The notes below the pieces were generated by a model, which was given only the letters and a program-made list of their open reading frames with translations, was not told the origin of the DNA and made no database searches. A stretch of 64,000 nt of DNA from Pseudomonadota bacterium (GTDB lineage Bacteria; Pseudomonadota; Gammaproteobacteria; Steroidobacterales; Steroidobacteraceae). The stretch is taken from the NCBI GenBank assembly GCA_021792755.1, contig JAJYUA010000005.1, positions 62,001 through 126,000 on the forward strand, written 5' to 3'. Position 1 is the stretch's first letter. Each line of letters opens with the position of its first letter. The position numbers and the translations under genes were made by a program. Positions 17,665-28,642 of this stretch are shown piece by piece.

Positions 17665-19182
17665 ATGACCAGTCCCTACATCGAACAGATCCTCAAGGCG
17701 CGCGTGTACGAGGTCGCGGTCGAATCCCCCCTGGAGGAGGCCCCGCGCCTGTCGCGTCGTCTGGACAACCGCATCCTGCTGAAGCGCGAGGACCTCCAGC
17801 CGGTGTTCTCCTTCAAGCTGCGCGGCGCCTACAACCGCATCGCCCGCTTGTCCGACTCGGCGGCGCGGCGCGGCGTCGTATGCGCCTCGGCGGGCAATCA
17901 CGCCCAGGGTGTCGCGCTGGCTGCGCGCAAGCGCGGCATCACCGCCGTGGTCGTGATGCCGCAGACCACACCCCGGATCAAGCTCCAGGCGGTGATGGAC
18001 CTCGGCGGCGAGGTCGTGCTGCACGGCGATGACTACGATGCGGCGTGCGAGCACGCGCTGCAGCTGGCGCGGGAGCGCAACCTCGTGTTCGTCCATCCCT
18101 TCGACGATCCCGACGTGATCGCCGGTCAGGGCACCATCGCTGTGGAGCTGATCCGCCAGACCGGCGGCAATCTCGACGCCTTGTTCGTGCCCGTGGGCGG
18201 CGGCGGTCTCATCGCCGGCATCGCCGTCTACGTGAAATATCTCTACCCGTCCATCCGCATCATCGGCGTGGAGCCGGAGGATGCCGCCGGAATGTACGAG
18301 TCGCTCAAGGCCGGGCGGCGTGTGACGCTCGAGCGGGTCGGCATTTTCGCCGACGGCGTGGCCGTCAAGCGCGTCGGCGAGGAGACGTTCGAGCTGTGCC
18401 GCCGGCACGTCGATGAGATCGTGCTGCTCGACAACGATGAGATCTGCGCAGCCATCCAGGACGTGTTCGAGGATACCCGCTCCATCGTGGAGCCAGCCGG
18501 CGCATTGGCGGTGGCGGGCCTGAAGAAGGTCGTCGTCCGCGAGGGCTGGCGAGGCAAGCGCCTCGCCGCCATCACGAGCGGCGCGAACATCAACTTCGAC
18601 CGGCTGCGCCACGTGGCCGAGCGCGCCGATCTCGGCGGCGAGCGCGAAGCGCTGCTTGCGGTCACCATCCCGGAGCATCGGGGGAGCTTCCGGCACTTCT
18701 GCGAAGTCCTCGGCCGGCGCAGCATCACGGAATTCAACTACCGCTACGAAAGCGAAGCGGCGGCTCAGGTCTTCGTCAGCTTCGGCCTCGCCCACGGCAG
18801 GGAAGAGAAGGACAGCGTAGCGCTCGCCCTGCGTGCCGCAGGCTATTCGGTCACCGACATGAGCGACAACGAGATGGCGAAGCTCCACGTCCGCTACATG
18901 GTCGGCGGTCGCGCGCGCGGCATCCGCGACGAGCTGCTCTACCGGTTCGAGTTCCCCGAGCGGCCGGGGGCGCTGCTGAAATTCCTGGACGCGGTCGGCT
19001 CACGCTGGAACATCAGCCTGTTTCATTATCGCAACCAGGGCGCAGACTACGGCCGCGTGCTCGCCGGCATCCAGGTGCCGCCGGCGGAGCGCGCCGAGTT
19101 CCTGCAGCACCTGAACGATCTGCATTACGCCTTCGCGGAGGAGACCGGCAACCCGGCCTACCGGATGTTCCTGGGAGCTTAG
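17665..19182 (+). CDS. ilvA: Biosynthetic threonine ammonia-lyase IlvA
   Basis: PLP enzyme converting threonine to 2-oxobutyrate for isoleucine synthesis. The 505 residues have the long biosynthetic architecture. The catalytic domain carries the PLP lysine at about residue 51 in FSFKLRGAYNRI, SAGNHAQGVALAA, and the glycine loop VGGGGLIAGIA. Two ACT-like regulatory regions follow, one from about residue 330 (AVTIPEHRGSFRHFC) and one from about 425 (YRFEFPERPGALLKFLDAV). The tandem regulatory domains imply isoleucine feedback inhibition. ATG at 17665 is used; a few in-frame codons upstream overlap the previous gene. With ilvB and ilvH in the same 7 kb, the early isoleucine steps are clustered loosely. 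Confidence 0.96.
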   Translation: MTSPYIEQILKARVYEVAVESPLEEAPRLSRRLDNRILLKREDLQPVFSFKLRGAYNRIARLSDSAARRGVVCASAGNHAQGVALAARKRGITAVVVMPQTTPRIKLQAVMDLGGEVVLHGDDYDAACEHALQLARERNLVFVHPFDDPDVIAGQGTIAVELIRQTGGNLDALFVPVGGGGLIAGIAVYVKYLYPSIRIIGVEPEDAAGMYESLKAGRRVTLERVGIFADGVAVKRVGEETFELCRRHVDEIVLLDNDEICAAIQDVFEDTRSIVEPAGALAVAGLKKVVVREGWRGKRLAAITSGANINFDRLRHVAERADLGGEREALLAVTIPEHRGSFRHFCEVLGRRSITEFNYRYESEAAAQVFVSFGLAHGREEKDSVALALRAAGYSVTDMSDNEMAKLHVRYMVGGRARGIRDELLYRFEFPERPGALLKFLDAVGSRWNISLFHYRNQGADYGRVLAGIQVPPAERAEFLQHLNDLHYAFAEETGNPAYRMFLGA

Positions 19183-19203
19183 CGGCCCGTCGAACTGCGG
19201 TTC

Positions 19204-19233
19204 GCCTGCCGCGGCCGGCCCGCATCGGCAGGC
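19204..19233 (+). terminator. Possible hairpin terminator after ilvA
   Basis: Perfect 8-bp arms GCCTGCCG (19204-19211) and CGGCAGGC (19226-19233) with a 14-base loop, 21 bp after the ilvA stop. The following TTGCTCGTT is only weakly T-rich, so efficiency is uncertain. Confidence 0.4.
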
Positions 19234-19410
19234 TTGCTCGTTGGAGGGCGCCGCCGGCCATCTGGGTATGCGTGCGCATCCGAATCGAGGCTGACATCCA
19301 CGACAGCTGGCCCGACTCGGAAATGATCGCCGCGTTCGGATCGGGAAGAAATTCCCTGGCGGGCATCCTGGTGCCCACGATGCGTTGCTGCCTGTCGTGC
19401 TCCCGGCCGG

Positions 19411-19839
19411 CTAACCGTGTATGTAGCTCTCGAGCTGCTCGATGGTGCGCTGCTGCTCCTCGATCACCGATTTCACCAGATCGCCGATCGAGATGATGCC
19501 GATCACCCGCTGCGCCTCCATCACGGGCAGATGGCGAATGCGCTTCTCGGTGACCAGTGTCATGCACTGCTGCACGGAGGTGTCCGGCGAGACCGTCACC
19601 ACCGGCGAGCTCATGATCCGGCTCACGGGTGTCTCGGGCGAGGAGCGGCCGAGCAGGATGACTTTGCGCGCGTAGTCCCTTTCCGACACGATGCCGGCGA
19701 GCTCCTCGCCGCGCATGACGAGCAGGGCGCCCACGTGATGCTCGGCCATGGCGCGGACGGCCTGCAGGACCGAGTCCTCCGCGGCAACGGTGAACAGCGC
19801 AGAATGCTTGCGACTGAGCAGGTGACGCACGGTGGTCAT
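19411..19839 (-). CDS. Tandem CBS-domain protein
   Basis: A 142-residue protein made of two CBS modules: ALFTVAAEDSVLQAVRAM with HVGALLVMRGEELAGIVSER, then VVTVSPDTSVQQCMTLV with IRHLPVMEAQRVIGIISIGD. CBS pairs bind adenine nucleotides or S-adenosylmethionine and regulate partner proteins; none is attached here. The ATG at 19839 is fixed by GGAGGGG about 6 bases upstream; an ATG 15 bp earlier lies before that site. It is a stand-alone gene reading away from the SIMPL gene's 3' end by about 50 bp, so it may share the leftward transcript. Confidence 0.88.
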   Translation of the reverse strand: MTTVRHLLSRKHSALFTVAAEDSVLQAVRAMAEHHVGALLVMRGEELAGIVSERDYARKVILLGRSSPETPVSRIMSSPVVTVSPDTSVQQCMTLVTEKRIRHLPVMEAQRVIGIISIGDLVKSVIEEQQRTIEQLESYIHG

Positions 19840-19886
19840 GCCGGTCCCCTCCACGATGCCGCGGTCCGCGGTTCTTGGCAGACAGC

Positions 19887-20603
19887 CTACCTCGCCCGCG
19901 CAGCGACCGCTACTGTCAACGTGACGCTGGCGGAGACCTCGACAGGGCCCGTCTCGATCGGTGTCGGAAGCCTTGCCTGGGCAAAACGCATGCCAGTCGC
20001 CCGGGGCCGCAGCACCGGCACCACCACGGGCCGGCTCTCCTCGACCGAGACGATCCGAACGACCGTCAGGTTGAGCGCGGCAGCGAGCGCCTGTGCCTCG
20101 CGGCGCGCCGCGACCGCCGCCTTGGCGAGCGCCTGGATCCGGGCCGTCTCTTTGCCTCGCAGCGTGAAGCGCATGTCCTGCAGAAGATTGGCGCCCGCGC
20201 CGGTCGCGGCATCGATGACCTGGCCGATCCTGTCCAGGTGATCGAGCCGCACCTGCACCACGTGGGTGGCGGTGTACCCCTCGAGCTTGGGCGGGGCGCC
20301 ATTGGTGCCGTACCGATATCTCGGGGCGACGGAATAGTCGATGCTCATCAGTCGAGCGCCGGGACCGGCCGCCGCCCGCAGCGCGGCGAGCACGGTGGAC
20401 ATCCGGGCCGCATTGCGCGCGACGGCAGTCTGCGGCTTCGCCGCCTGGGTCCTGACTCCGATATCGATGTAGGCCTCGTCCGGCGCTCTCGACACCTCAG
20501 CACGGCCGGTCACCTGGATGGTCGCGGGAGGTGACAGAGCCGGCGGTTTGGCCGCCGCCAGACCCGGGACGGCCGCAAGCGCGAGAATGGCAAGGTATCT
20601 CAT
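19887..20603 (-). CDS. SIMPL-domain (DUF541) periplasmic protein
   Basis: A 238-residue exported protein. Residues 1-18 (MRYLAILALAAVPGLAAA) form a signal peptide with an AxA-type cleavage site. The mature part has the SIMPL pattern: IQVTGRAEVSRAPDEAYIDI, then repeated helices, the YTATHVVQVRL strand and the late VVRIVSVEES region. The family forms oligomers in the cell envelope of Gram-negative bacteria and has no agreed reaction. It lies 78 bp downstream of the NatAB-like exporter and in the same direction. Confidence 0.86.
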   Translation of the reverse strand: MRYLAILALAAVPGLAAAKPPALSPPATIQVTGRAEVSRAPDEAYIDIGVRTQAAKPQTAVARNAARMSTVLAALRAAAGPGARLMSIDYSVAPRYRYGTNGAPPKLEGYTATHVVQVRLDHLDRIGQVIDAATGAGANLLQDMRFTLRGKETARIQALAKAAVAARREAQALAAALNLTVVRIVSVEESRPVVVPVLRPRATGMRFAQARLPTPIETGPVEVSASVTLTVAVAARAR

Positions 20604-20681
20604 GACAACTCCTCACTTTGGTCGCTAGCACGCAACCGGTGTGATCAAACCTTCGCTGCCCAATGCGGACCGCGCCCCGCC

Positions 20682-21862
20682 CTACCCGAGCAGCCTCTCC
20701 CGCCGGTACAACCGCCCGGCGAGCCAGACCAGCGCCGTCGCCGACAGCAGCGTGACACCGACCGACACGAGGGTGTAGGACAGCGGCAGCGGCTCGGCGC
20801 GCAGCACGCTCATGATGAGGAACTGCTGGCTGAGAAACGGCACGGCCATCAGCGGCAGGCTCGACCTGAGCCCCAGGATGCTCGCAAACATCAGCGGCAT
20901 GGTCGGGATGAACACGATGAGCGAGACGTAGGTCTGTGCCTCCCGGTAACTGCGCGTAAACGACGCCACCAGAGTCATCAACGCCGCGCCGAGCGGGATC
21001 AACGGCAGGCAGTCGAGCACGATCGCCGCCACGCCTGCCGGACCGAGATCGACGCTCATACCCAACCGAGCCAGCCCCACGTGCCGCAGCATCACAGCGA
21101 AGCCCGACACGGTGAGCGCCAGTGACATCAGCATCATCGCTCCCGCCGCCAGCGTCTTGCCGTAGACCAGCTGTTCGCGCTCGACGGGCAAGGTGAGCAG
21201 CGGCTCGAGCGAGCCGCGCTCGCGCTCCCCGGCAGTGGCGTCGATCGCCAGGTACAGCCCGCCCATCATCATGGTGAGCAGTATCACGTAACCCAGCCCG
21301 CCCAACACCAGCACGGAGCGGCTTTGCGGCGTCGAGAGGTCGATGGGGTGCACCGCAATGGGCGTCAGCAGCAGCGGATTCAGGCCTCGCGCCACCAGGC
21401 GCAGCCTGGCGATCTCCCCGCCGTAGGCTTCGAGCAGCCGCTGCACCCGCTCGAGCGCCGCCTGCTCGGATCGACGGGACTCGTTGGCATACAGGCGCAG
21501 CGACGCGGGCCGCCCGGCGGCGAGCCGGACGCCGAAGTGGCGCGACACATAGATCAACGGCCTGTGCAGTCGCTCGACCAGACGGCGAGCTCCCGTACGA
21601 TTTGTCTCGACATCCACGGTCCGGACGCCGTACTGATGCAGGAAGGCCAGCAGATGCGGCGCACGCTTCGCATGCGCCACCGTCAGATGGACGGGTCGTG
21701 CGCTTTGAGTCCTGCCGTGATGGATGCCGATCGACAACAGGACGGCGAACAGCGCCGGCATGAGCACCGGCCCCACGATGAGCGCGGTGATCAGCGAGCG
21801 CCGGTCGCGCAGGCTCTCGCGGAACTCCTTGCGAAAGACACGCCAGATCGCGGTGCGCGGCT

Positions 21863-21866
<4 letters not shown>
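20682..21866 (-). CDS. ABC-2 type permease (NatB-like)
   Basis: Membrane subunit of an ABC exporter, 394 residues. The N-terminus AIWRVFRKEFRESLRDRRSL is characteristic of the NatB / ABC-2 family. One helix follows (LITALIVGPVLMPALFAVLL), then a large external domain of about 150 residues, then five or so helices after residue 185 including ILLTMMMGGLYLAIDATAGE. TAGERERGSLEPLLTLPV is the cytoplasmic coupling segment typical of the family. Its ATG overlaps the stop of the ATPase gene by 4 bp. Substrate is unknown; NatAB homologues export sodium, drugs or peptides. Confidence 0.85.
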
Positions 21867-22618
<752 letters not shown>

Positions 22619-22631
22619 GCCGGCGCCGCGC

Positions 22632-24113
22632 TCATGGTCCCGGCCCGTTCGGGGTGAGGAAAAAAGGCATCGGGCGCAGGTTGCGCAGACACGCGGTGTC
22701 GAGGCCCGTCACCGAGGCGCGCCGCACGAACTGCGCCATCACCCGGTCCATGCACGGATCCATCAGCTGCCCGTGCCCGAAGCCCGCAATCACCAGGCTG
22801 AGGCTGTGCGTGAAGCCGCGCGCAGCTTCGGCGGCGTAGCGGGGCGGGGTGATCGGGTCATCCGCGCCCGAGAGCAGCAGCGCCGGCACGTCCGAATGCA
22901 GCGGCGCATGAAAGTCCGGACCCACCGGCCCGCGCGGCCACAGCCTGCACAGCTCTTGCAGGTTGTCTAGGGGAGCCGTCCCGAGAAAGGTGTGCCGCAT
23001 CCGGGCACGTTGCGCAGCGGTGATGTGGAAGAAAGGAACGTCTTCCGAGCACACCACTGTGTTGTTCATGCCGTCCGCAATCGCGTTGCCATAGGCGCGA
23101 TCGATCAGCGCAAACTGGCCCGCCAGAGGAGCGAAGTCTCCGACGGAGGCCTCGTGCAGGTCGAGGGGCAGGAGTGCCGCCAGAGCCGGCGTGTAGCTGG
23201 CCAGGCGCAGCACCTGCGCCAGTTGATCGTTGGTGAACTGAAGCCGGCGCAGCCTGCCGCTCCGGCCCGCCAGGGTGACCCGTGCCGGATGAGCGGCGAG
23301 CGCCGCGCGCACCCGGCGGTACAGCTGCTGCGGGTTGCCGAAACGCGCGCGGCAGGCGCCGCGCCGGGCGCACGCGGCGAAGATATGCAACAGCGCGCGC
23401 TGCGCATCGATCGAGCTCATGGCACCGATCGGCACCTGGGGCGGCACCACCCCGTCCAGGATGACGCTGCGAACCCGGCTCGGGTAGCGGCGAATGTATT
23501 CCTGCGCGACCACCGTGCCGTAGGAGGATCCATAGAGGTTGATCCGCCGATACCCCAGCGCGGCGCGCACGCGGTCAAGGTCCTGCACTGCCAGGTCGGT
23601 CGTGTAAAAGCGCACCCGCGCATGCTTGCGCAGCCGCTTCAGGCAGCGCTCCGTCTCGGCGGCGATCTGCGCCGGAGTCGGCGGGCCGCCGTCACCCGCG
23701 CCCGGGCCGCACTCGAGGGCGTTGGATCCGGCCGTACCGCGCTGGTTGACCAGGACGATGTCGCGCTCGCGGTGAATCAGTGCAAATGCAGGCGCGACGC
23801 TCGCATAAAAAGCCGTTGCGGCCTCGCCAGGGCCACCGGCCAGCACGAACAGCGGGTCGGGCCGCCGGATCGTGCTGATCGCCGGCACGACCGCCACCAA
23901 GAGTCTGATGTGCCTCGCGGCCGGCCGCGCAGGGTCCTCCGGCACCGACAGGTGCCCGCACTCGGCCTTCACCAGGCTCACGCCGCCGGCGGAGCGCAGT
24001 TCGCAAGGCTCGAGCGGCAGCGGCCGGCGCGCCGGCGAGGCGTGACCGGCCGCGCTGACGGCGGCAAGTCCCAGGCCGAGCAGGACGATGGGCATTCGCA
24101 CGGTGCGCGTCAT
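22632..24113 (-). CDS. Secreted alpha/beta hydrolase of the tripeptidyl-aminopeptidase (TAP) type
   Basis: A 493-residue exported hydrolase. The ATG at 24113 opens a signal peptide (MTRTVRMPIVLLGLGLAAVS, then AAGHASPARR). The mature enzyme shows FVLAGGPGEAAT for the oxyanion strand, QRGTAGSNAL, the nucleophile in INLYGSSYGTVVAQ (Ser197), and a C-terminal TAP-like part with the acid in LLSGADDPITPPRYA and the histidine in IAGFGHGQLMD. Cysteines in CGPG, CLKR, CARRGACRARF and CMDR suggest disulphides. Family members release N-terminal peptides or proline residues. It is first in an operon with the ABC exporter, which suggests, but does not prove, a peptide link. Confidence 0.82.
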   Translation of the reverse strand: MTRTVRMPIVLLGLGLAAVSAAGHASPARRPLPLEPCELRSAGGVSLVKAECGHLSVPEDPARPAARHIRLLVAVVPAISTIRRPDPLFVLAGGPGEAATAFYASVAPAFALIHRERDIVLVNQRGTAGSNALECGPGAGDGGPPTPAQIAAETERCLKRLRKHARVRFYTTDLAVQDLDRVRAALGYRRINLYGSSYGTVVAQEYIRRYPSRVRSVILDGVVPPQVPIGAMSSIDAQRALLHIFAACARRGACRARFGNPQQLYRRVRAALAAHPARVTLAGRSGRLRRLQFTNDQLAQVLRLASYTPALAALLPLDLHEASVGDFAPLAGQFALIDRAYGNAIADGMNNTVVCSEDVPFFHITAAQRARMRHTFLGTAPLDNLQELCRLWPRGPVGPDFHAPLHSDVPALLLSGADDPITPPRYAAEAARGFTHSLSLVIAGFGHGQLMDPCMDRVMAQFVRRASVTGLDTACLRNLRPMPFFLTPNGPGP

Positions 24114-24250
24114 TCTAAAGCAAGGGTTTCGGCAGCGCTCTTGCGGCGGTCCGGGCCGCACGGCCCGGCCGCATGAACCGCCGGTCGCTGCGCGAGCCGG
24201 CACGAGCCACTGCCCTGCCCGCCCAAAGCGCAAGCAGCCCCTCGGGCCGC

Positions 24251-24256
24251 TACAAT
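24251..24256 (+). promoter_or_regulatory. -10 hexamer immediately before mnmG
   Basis: TACAAT ends 6 bases before the mnmG ATG. If this is the -10 element, transcription would start at or next to the start codon and the mRNA would be leaderless. No -35 match is visible at the usual distance. Confidence 0.45.
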
Positions 24257-24262
24257 AGGCGC

Positions 24263-26170
24263 ATGCGCTTCGCTCATTCCTTCGAGGTCATCGTCGTCGG
24301 CGGCGGCCATGCCGGCACGGAAGCGGCGTTGGCCGCGGCTCGCATGGGAGCGCGCACCCTGCTGCTGACGCAGAGCATCGAGACCGTGGGCCAGATGAGC
24401 TGCAATCCGGCCATCGGCGGCATCGGCAAGAGTCACCTCGTGCGGGAGATCGATGCCCTCGGCGGCGCCATGGCGCGCGCCACCGACCGCGCGGGCATCC
24501 AGTTCAGGACGCTGAACGGCAGCAAGGGCCCGGCGGTGCGTGCCACGCGCGCTCAGGCCGACCGTCAGCTGTACCGGCAGGCTGTCCGGGCCGCTCTCGA
24601 GAGCGAGCCGCACCTGTCGGTGTTTCAGCAGGAAGCGGCGGACCTCGAGGTCGAGGCAGAGAGCGTCCGGGGCGTCGTCACAGTCACCGGCATCGTCTTC
24701 GAAGCCTCCTGCGTGGTGCTCACCGTGGGCACCTTCCTCGGCGGGCGGATCCACGTGGGTTTGGACAACTACGCCGGCGGCCGGGCCGGCGACCCGCCGT
24801 CGAGCCGCCTGGCGGCACGGCTGCGGGAGCTGCCGCTGCGTGTCGGCCGGCTGAAGACCGGCACGCCGCCGCGCATCGACGGTCGCACGCTCGATTATTC
24901 CGCGATGATGCGCCAGCGGAGCGACGATCCGCTGCCGGTGTTCTCCTTCCTGGGACGCGCGAGCGAGCACCCGCGGCAGGTTGACTGTTTCATCACCCAC
25001 ACGAACGAGCGCACTCACGAGATCATCCGGGCGGCGTGCGACCGCTCGCCGATGTTCACAGGCGCGATCGAGGGCGTGGGTCCGCGCTACTGTCCGTCCA
25101 TCGAGGACAAGGTCTTCCGTTTCGCCGACCGCACTTCGCATCAGATCTTCGTCGAGCCCGAAGGGCTCGCGACCCACGAGATCTACCCCAATGGCATTTC
25201 CACCAGCCTGCCGTTCGATGCGCAGTACGCGTTGGTGCGCAGTATTGCCGGATTCGCCAATGCGCACCTGACGCGCCCCGGCTACGCGATCGAATACGAC
25301 TTCTTCGATCCCCGCGATCTGCGCCCCTCGCTCGAGACCCGCGTGCTGCGCGGCCTGTATTTCGCCGGCCAGATCAACGGCACCACCGGCTACGAGGAAG
25401 CCGCGGCCCAGGGGCTGCTCGCCGGCATCAACGCCGCGCTCGCCGTCCGGGGACGCGAAGCGTGGGTGCCGAGGCGCAGCGACGCTTATCTGGGTGTGCT
25501 CGTCGACGATCTGGTCACCCGCGGCACCCGCGAGCCGTACCGCATGTTCACCAGCCGCGCCGAGCACCGCCTGCTGCTGCGGGAGGACAACGCCGACCTG
25601 CGACTGACGCCCATCGGGCGCGAGCTCGGTCTCGTCGACGATGAGCGCTGGCGGCTGTTCGAGACCAAGCGGCGGCTCGTCGATCGGGAAGTCGAGCGCC
25701 TGCAGAGCGTGCGGCTGCGGCCGGATGACATCAGCGCGCGTTGGTGCGAGCGTGTCCTCGGCGGAACGCTCGGCCGCGACGTATCGGCGTTCGAGCTGTT
25801 GCGCCGCCCGCAAGTCGGCCATGAGGCGCTGTTGGAAGTCGCGGGCGCGGACACGGCCGCCGCGATGGACGACCGCCTGCCCGCCCAGGTGCGCCTCCAG
25901 GTGGAGGCGCGGGCGAAGTACGCCGGCTACATCGAGCGCCAGCACGAGGAAATCGACCGCCAGCGCCGCAACGAGGAGACCCTGTTGCCCGAGGACATCG
26001 ACTACACGCAAGTGGCCGGACTCTCGCACGAAGTGCGTGCCCGGCTCACCGAGTACCGTCCGGCGACGGTCGGACAGGCGAGCCGCGTGCCGGGCGTGAC
26101 GCCCGCCGCCGTGACCTTGCTGTTGGTACACATGAAAAGACGCCGCCTGGCCGCCGGCGAGCGCGCATGA
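24263..26170 (+). CDS. mnmG: tRNA uridine-5-carboxymethylaminomethyl modification enzyme MnmG
   Basis: FAD- and folate-dependent partner of MnmE; together they modify U34 of certain tRNAs. The 635 residues are the normal length. The FAD site is [21 protein letters not shown] (key GGGHAG, residues 13-18). [23 protein letters not shown], the Cys-containing [28 protein letters not shown], and [20 protein letters not shown] complete the signature. ATG at 24263; upstream in-frame codons would add an unconserved extension. Its stop overlaps the pyrF start (ATGA). It heads a run of seven same-strand genes reaching trkH. Confidence 0.97.
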   Translation: MRFAHSFEVIVVGGGHAGTEAALAAARMGARTLLLTQSIETVGQMSCNPAIGGIGKSHLVREIDALGGAMARATDRAGIQFRTLNGSKGPAVRATRAQADRQLYRQAVRAALESEPHLSVFQQEAADLEVEAESVRGVVTVTGIVFEASCVVLTVGTFLGGRIHVGLDNYAGGRAGDPPSSRLAARLRELPLRVGRLKTGTPPRIDGRTLDYSAMMRQRSDDPLPVFSFLGRASEHPRQVDCFITHTNERTHEIIRAACDRSPMFTGAIEGVGPRYCPSIEDKVFRFADRTSHQIFVEPEGLATHEIYPNGISTSLPFDAQYALVRSIAGFANAHLTRPGYAIEYDFFDPRDLRPSLETRVLRGLYFAGQINGTTGYEEAAAQGLLAGINAALAVRGREAWVPRRSDAYLGVLVDDLVTRGTREPYRMFTSRAEHRLLLREDNADLRLTPIGRELGLVDDERWRLFETKRRLVDREVERLQSVRLRPDDISARWCERVLGGTLGRDVSAFELLRRPQVGHEALLEVAGADTAAAMDDRLPAQVRLQVEARAKYAGYIERQHEEIDRQRRNEETLLPEDIDYTQVAGLSHEVRARLTEYRPATVGQASRVPGVTPAAVTLLLVHMKRRRLAAGERA

Positions 26171-27000
26171 GCACCTTCCTGAGCCGACTGAGAAGCAGCT
26201 GGGAGCGCAGCGGCTCGCTGGTGTGCGTCGGACTCGACCCGGAGATCGAGCGGTTCCCGGCCCAGGTGGCGGACCACGCCTCTCCGATCTTTCAGTTCAA
26301 CAAGGCGATCATCGACGCCACGGCCGACGTGGTCTGCGCCTACAAGCCGCAGTTCGCCCACTACGCGGCCTACGAGGCCGAGGATCAGCTGCAGCGCACG
26401 ATCGAGTACATTCACGGCGCCTATCCGGGCGTTGCGGTGATCCTCGACTCCAAGCGCGGCGATGTGGGCAACACGGCCGAGCGCTACGCCATCGAGGCCT
26501 TCGAGCGCTACGGCGCCGACGCCGTGACGGTCAACCCCTACCTCGGCGGCGACTCGCTCGAGCCCTTCCTCAGGCACGAGGACCGGGGCGTGATCGTCCT
26601 GTGCCGAACCTCCAACGCCGGCGCTCGCGACCTGCAGGATCTGATCGTCGGCCCCGGCCGGCGCCTGTATCACGCGGTGGCGGAGCTGGCGGCCCGGCAG
26701 TGGAACTCCCGGGGCAACGTCATGCTGGTGGTCGGCGCGACCTACCCGGCGGAGCTTTCCGAGGTGCGGGCCATCGTCGGGGACATGCCGCTGCTCGTAC
26801 CCGGCGTCGGCGCACAAGGCGGGGATGTGGCCCAGGCCGTGCGCAACGGACAGACGGGCGAGGGCACGGGACTCCTCATCAGCTCCTCGCGGGGGATTCT
26901 CTATGCCTCGGGCGGCGATGACTTCGCCTCCGCGGCCCGGACGGCGGCGCTCGCGCTGCGTGATCGGATCAACGCCCACCGGCTGCGCCCTGGGCGCTGA
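26167..27000 (+). CDS. pyrF: Orotidine 5'-phosphate decarboxylase (type 2)
   Basis: Decarboxylates OMP to UMP, the last step of de novo pyrimidine synthesis. The 277-residue chain with [21 protein letters not shown] and the catalytic [17 protein letters not shown] is the longer type 2 form found in actinobacteria, some proteobacteria and others, rather than the about 240-residue E. coli type. [16 protein letters not shown] and [10 protein letters not shown] are further conserved segments. It is translationally coupled to mnmG and followed after 6 bp by the peptide-binding lipoprotein gene. Confidence 0.95.
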   Translation: MSTFLSRLRSSWERSGSLVCVGLDPEIERFPAQVADHASPIFQFNKAIIDATADVVCAYKPQFAHYAAYEAEDQLQRTIEYIHGAYPGVAVILDSKRGDVGNTAERYAIEAFERYGADAVTVNPYLGGDSLEPFLRHEDRGVIVLCRTSNAGARDLQDLIVGPGRRLYHAVAELAARQWNSRGNVMLVVGATYPAELSEVRAIVGDMPLLVPGVGAQGGDVAQAVRNGQTGEGTGLLISSSRGILYASGGDDFASAARTAALALRDRINAHRLRPGR

Positions 27001-27006
27001 TCCCTC

Positions 27007-28626
27007 ATGAGGCTCGCGATCCGCGTCGGCACGGCCCTGCTGGCGCTCGCGGCGGTTGCCGCCTGCTCGCACTCCCCGCAAGCAAGCACGCCGCGAGCGC
27101 ACGGGAGCGGCGCGATCCTGGTGCGCGGGCTCGGCCTGGACCCCGGCTCCCTCGATGCGCAGACGGCGCGCTCGGTGGAAGCGCAGAGAGTCCTCATGGA
27201 CATCTGCGAGGGCCTGACCACCCTCAATCGCCGCGGCGGGGTCGCCCCGGGCATCGCCAAGACGTGGACGGTCGGCCCGGGCGGAAAAACCTACACCTTT
27301 CACCTGCGCCACGACGCTCGCTGGTCCACCGGCCAGCCGGTGGTGGCGCAGGATTTCGTGGCGGGGCTGCGCCGCCTCGTCGATCCGCACACCGCCTCCG
27401 ACTACGCCGAGGTGGTCAACGTCATCGTGCATGCGCGGGGCATCATCGCAGGCCGCCGGCCGGTCGAGAGCCTCGGGGTCCTCGCCCCCGATCCCTACAC
27501 CCTGGTCGTCAGGCTCCGTACGCTCGCCCCTTACCTGCCCGCGCTGATGGCGCACCCGGCCACCTGCCCGGTCGATCCGCCGCTGCTCGCGAAATACGGG
27601 GCGAGCTACGCGCACCCGGGACACCTGCCCTCGGACGGCGCCTTCGTGCTCTCTCAGTGGGTGCGCGGGTCCTACATCTACCTGACACGCAACCGATACT
27701 ACTGGAGGAACTCCGCCACGCATCTGGAGGGAGTGAAATACCTGATCAGCGTCGATGAGAATGCGGAGCTCAACCTGTATCGCGCCGGCGAGGTGGACAT
27801 CATCGATGTGATCCCCAGGAGCGAGTTCGGCTGGATCAGACGAAACCTCGGCGCGCAGCTGCACATCGCCCCGTTGCTCGCCACGTATTACTACGGGTTC
27901 AATCTGCGGCGCGCGCCGTTCAAAGGCCGGCCGGGGCTGCGCCGGGCGCTCGCCATGGTGATCAACCGCAGAAGACTCACACGGCTGGTGCTGCGCACCG
28001 GCGAGCGCCCGGCGTACGGCTGGGTCCCGCCGGGATTTCCCGGGTACACGCCGCAATCACCCGCCTGGCGGCGGCTGACTCTGCGCCAGCGCATCGCCGA
28101 GGCGCGCCGGCTGTATAGACAAGCCGGCTATTCGGCCGCCCGGCCGCTGCGCTTCACGCTCAAGTACAACACCGGCGAGATCCACGCCGAGCTCGCGATC
28201 GCGGTCGCCTCCATGTGGCGGCGCGCGCTCGGTGTGCGCGTGCGGCTGATCGGCGAGGATTTCAGCTCCCTGATGCGCGACATCTACCGCGGCAATGTCG
28301 AGATGTTCCGCTCGAGCTGGAGCGCCGATTACGACGATCCGTACACGTTTGCGCAGTACTTCGAGAGCGATTTCGGCATCAACCTGCCCCACTATGACAA
28401 CCCGAAGTACGACGCCCTCGTCAGCCGCGCCGAAGCCCACCGCGACCCCGCCGAGCGCACGGCGTTGCTGCAGAAGGCCGAGCGGCTGATGCTGCGTGAT
28501 CAGCCGGTGATCCCACTCTATTTCTACGTGAGCAAGCACCTCGTGAAGCCGCAGGTGACGGGCTGGTACGACAATGACATGGACGTCACCTACAGCCGGT
28601 ACCTGGGACTGCGGGGAACCCGGTAA
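27007..28626 (+). CDS. Peptide-binding lipoprotein of an ABC importer (OppA/DppA family), orphan
   Basis: A 539-residue solute-binding protein. The N-terminus MRLAIRVGTALLALAAVAAC ends in a lipobox with Cys20; Ser follows, which favours outer-membrane sorting if Lol rules hold. The body carries family-5 binding protein features: VRGLGLDPGSLDAQTA, DICEGLTTLNRRGGVAPGIA, LRHDARWSTGQPVVAQDFV, FNLRRAPFKGRPGLRRALAM and a C-terminal RDQPVIPLYFYV. No permease or ATPase gene is adjacent. It sits between pyrF and gloB in a housekeeping run, so a role with a distant Opp system or as a stand-alone oligopeptide binder is open. Confidence 0.88.
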   Translation: MRLAIRVGTALLALAAVAACSHSPQASTPRAHGSGAILVRGLGLDPGSLDAQTARSVEAQRVLMDICEGLTTLNRRGGVAPGIAKTWTVGPGGKTYTFHLRHDARWSTGQPVVAQDFVAGLRRLVDPHTASDYAEVVNVIVHARGIIAGRRPVESLGVLAPDPYTLVVRLRTLAPYLPALMAHPATCPVDPPLLAKYGASYAHPGHLPSDGAFVLSQWVRGSYIYLTRNRYYWRNSATHLEGVKYLISVDENAELNLYRAGEVDIIDVIPRSEFGWIRRNLGAQLHIAPLLATYYYGFNLRRAPFKGRPGLRRALAMVINRRRLTRLVLRTGERPAYGWVPPGFPGYTPQSPAWRRLTLRQRIAEARRLYRQAGYSAARPLRFTLKYNTGEIHAELAIAVASMWRRALGVRVRLIGEDFSSLMRDIYRGNVEMFRSSWSADYDDPYTFAQYFESDFGINLPHYDNPKYDALVSRAEAHRDPAERTALLQKAERLMLRDQPVIPLYFYVSKHLVKPQVTGWYDNDMDVTYSRYLGLRGTR

Positions 28627-28642
28627 CGCGCGGGAGCAACGC

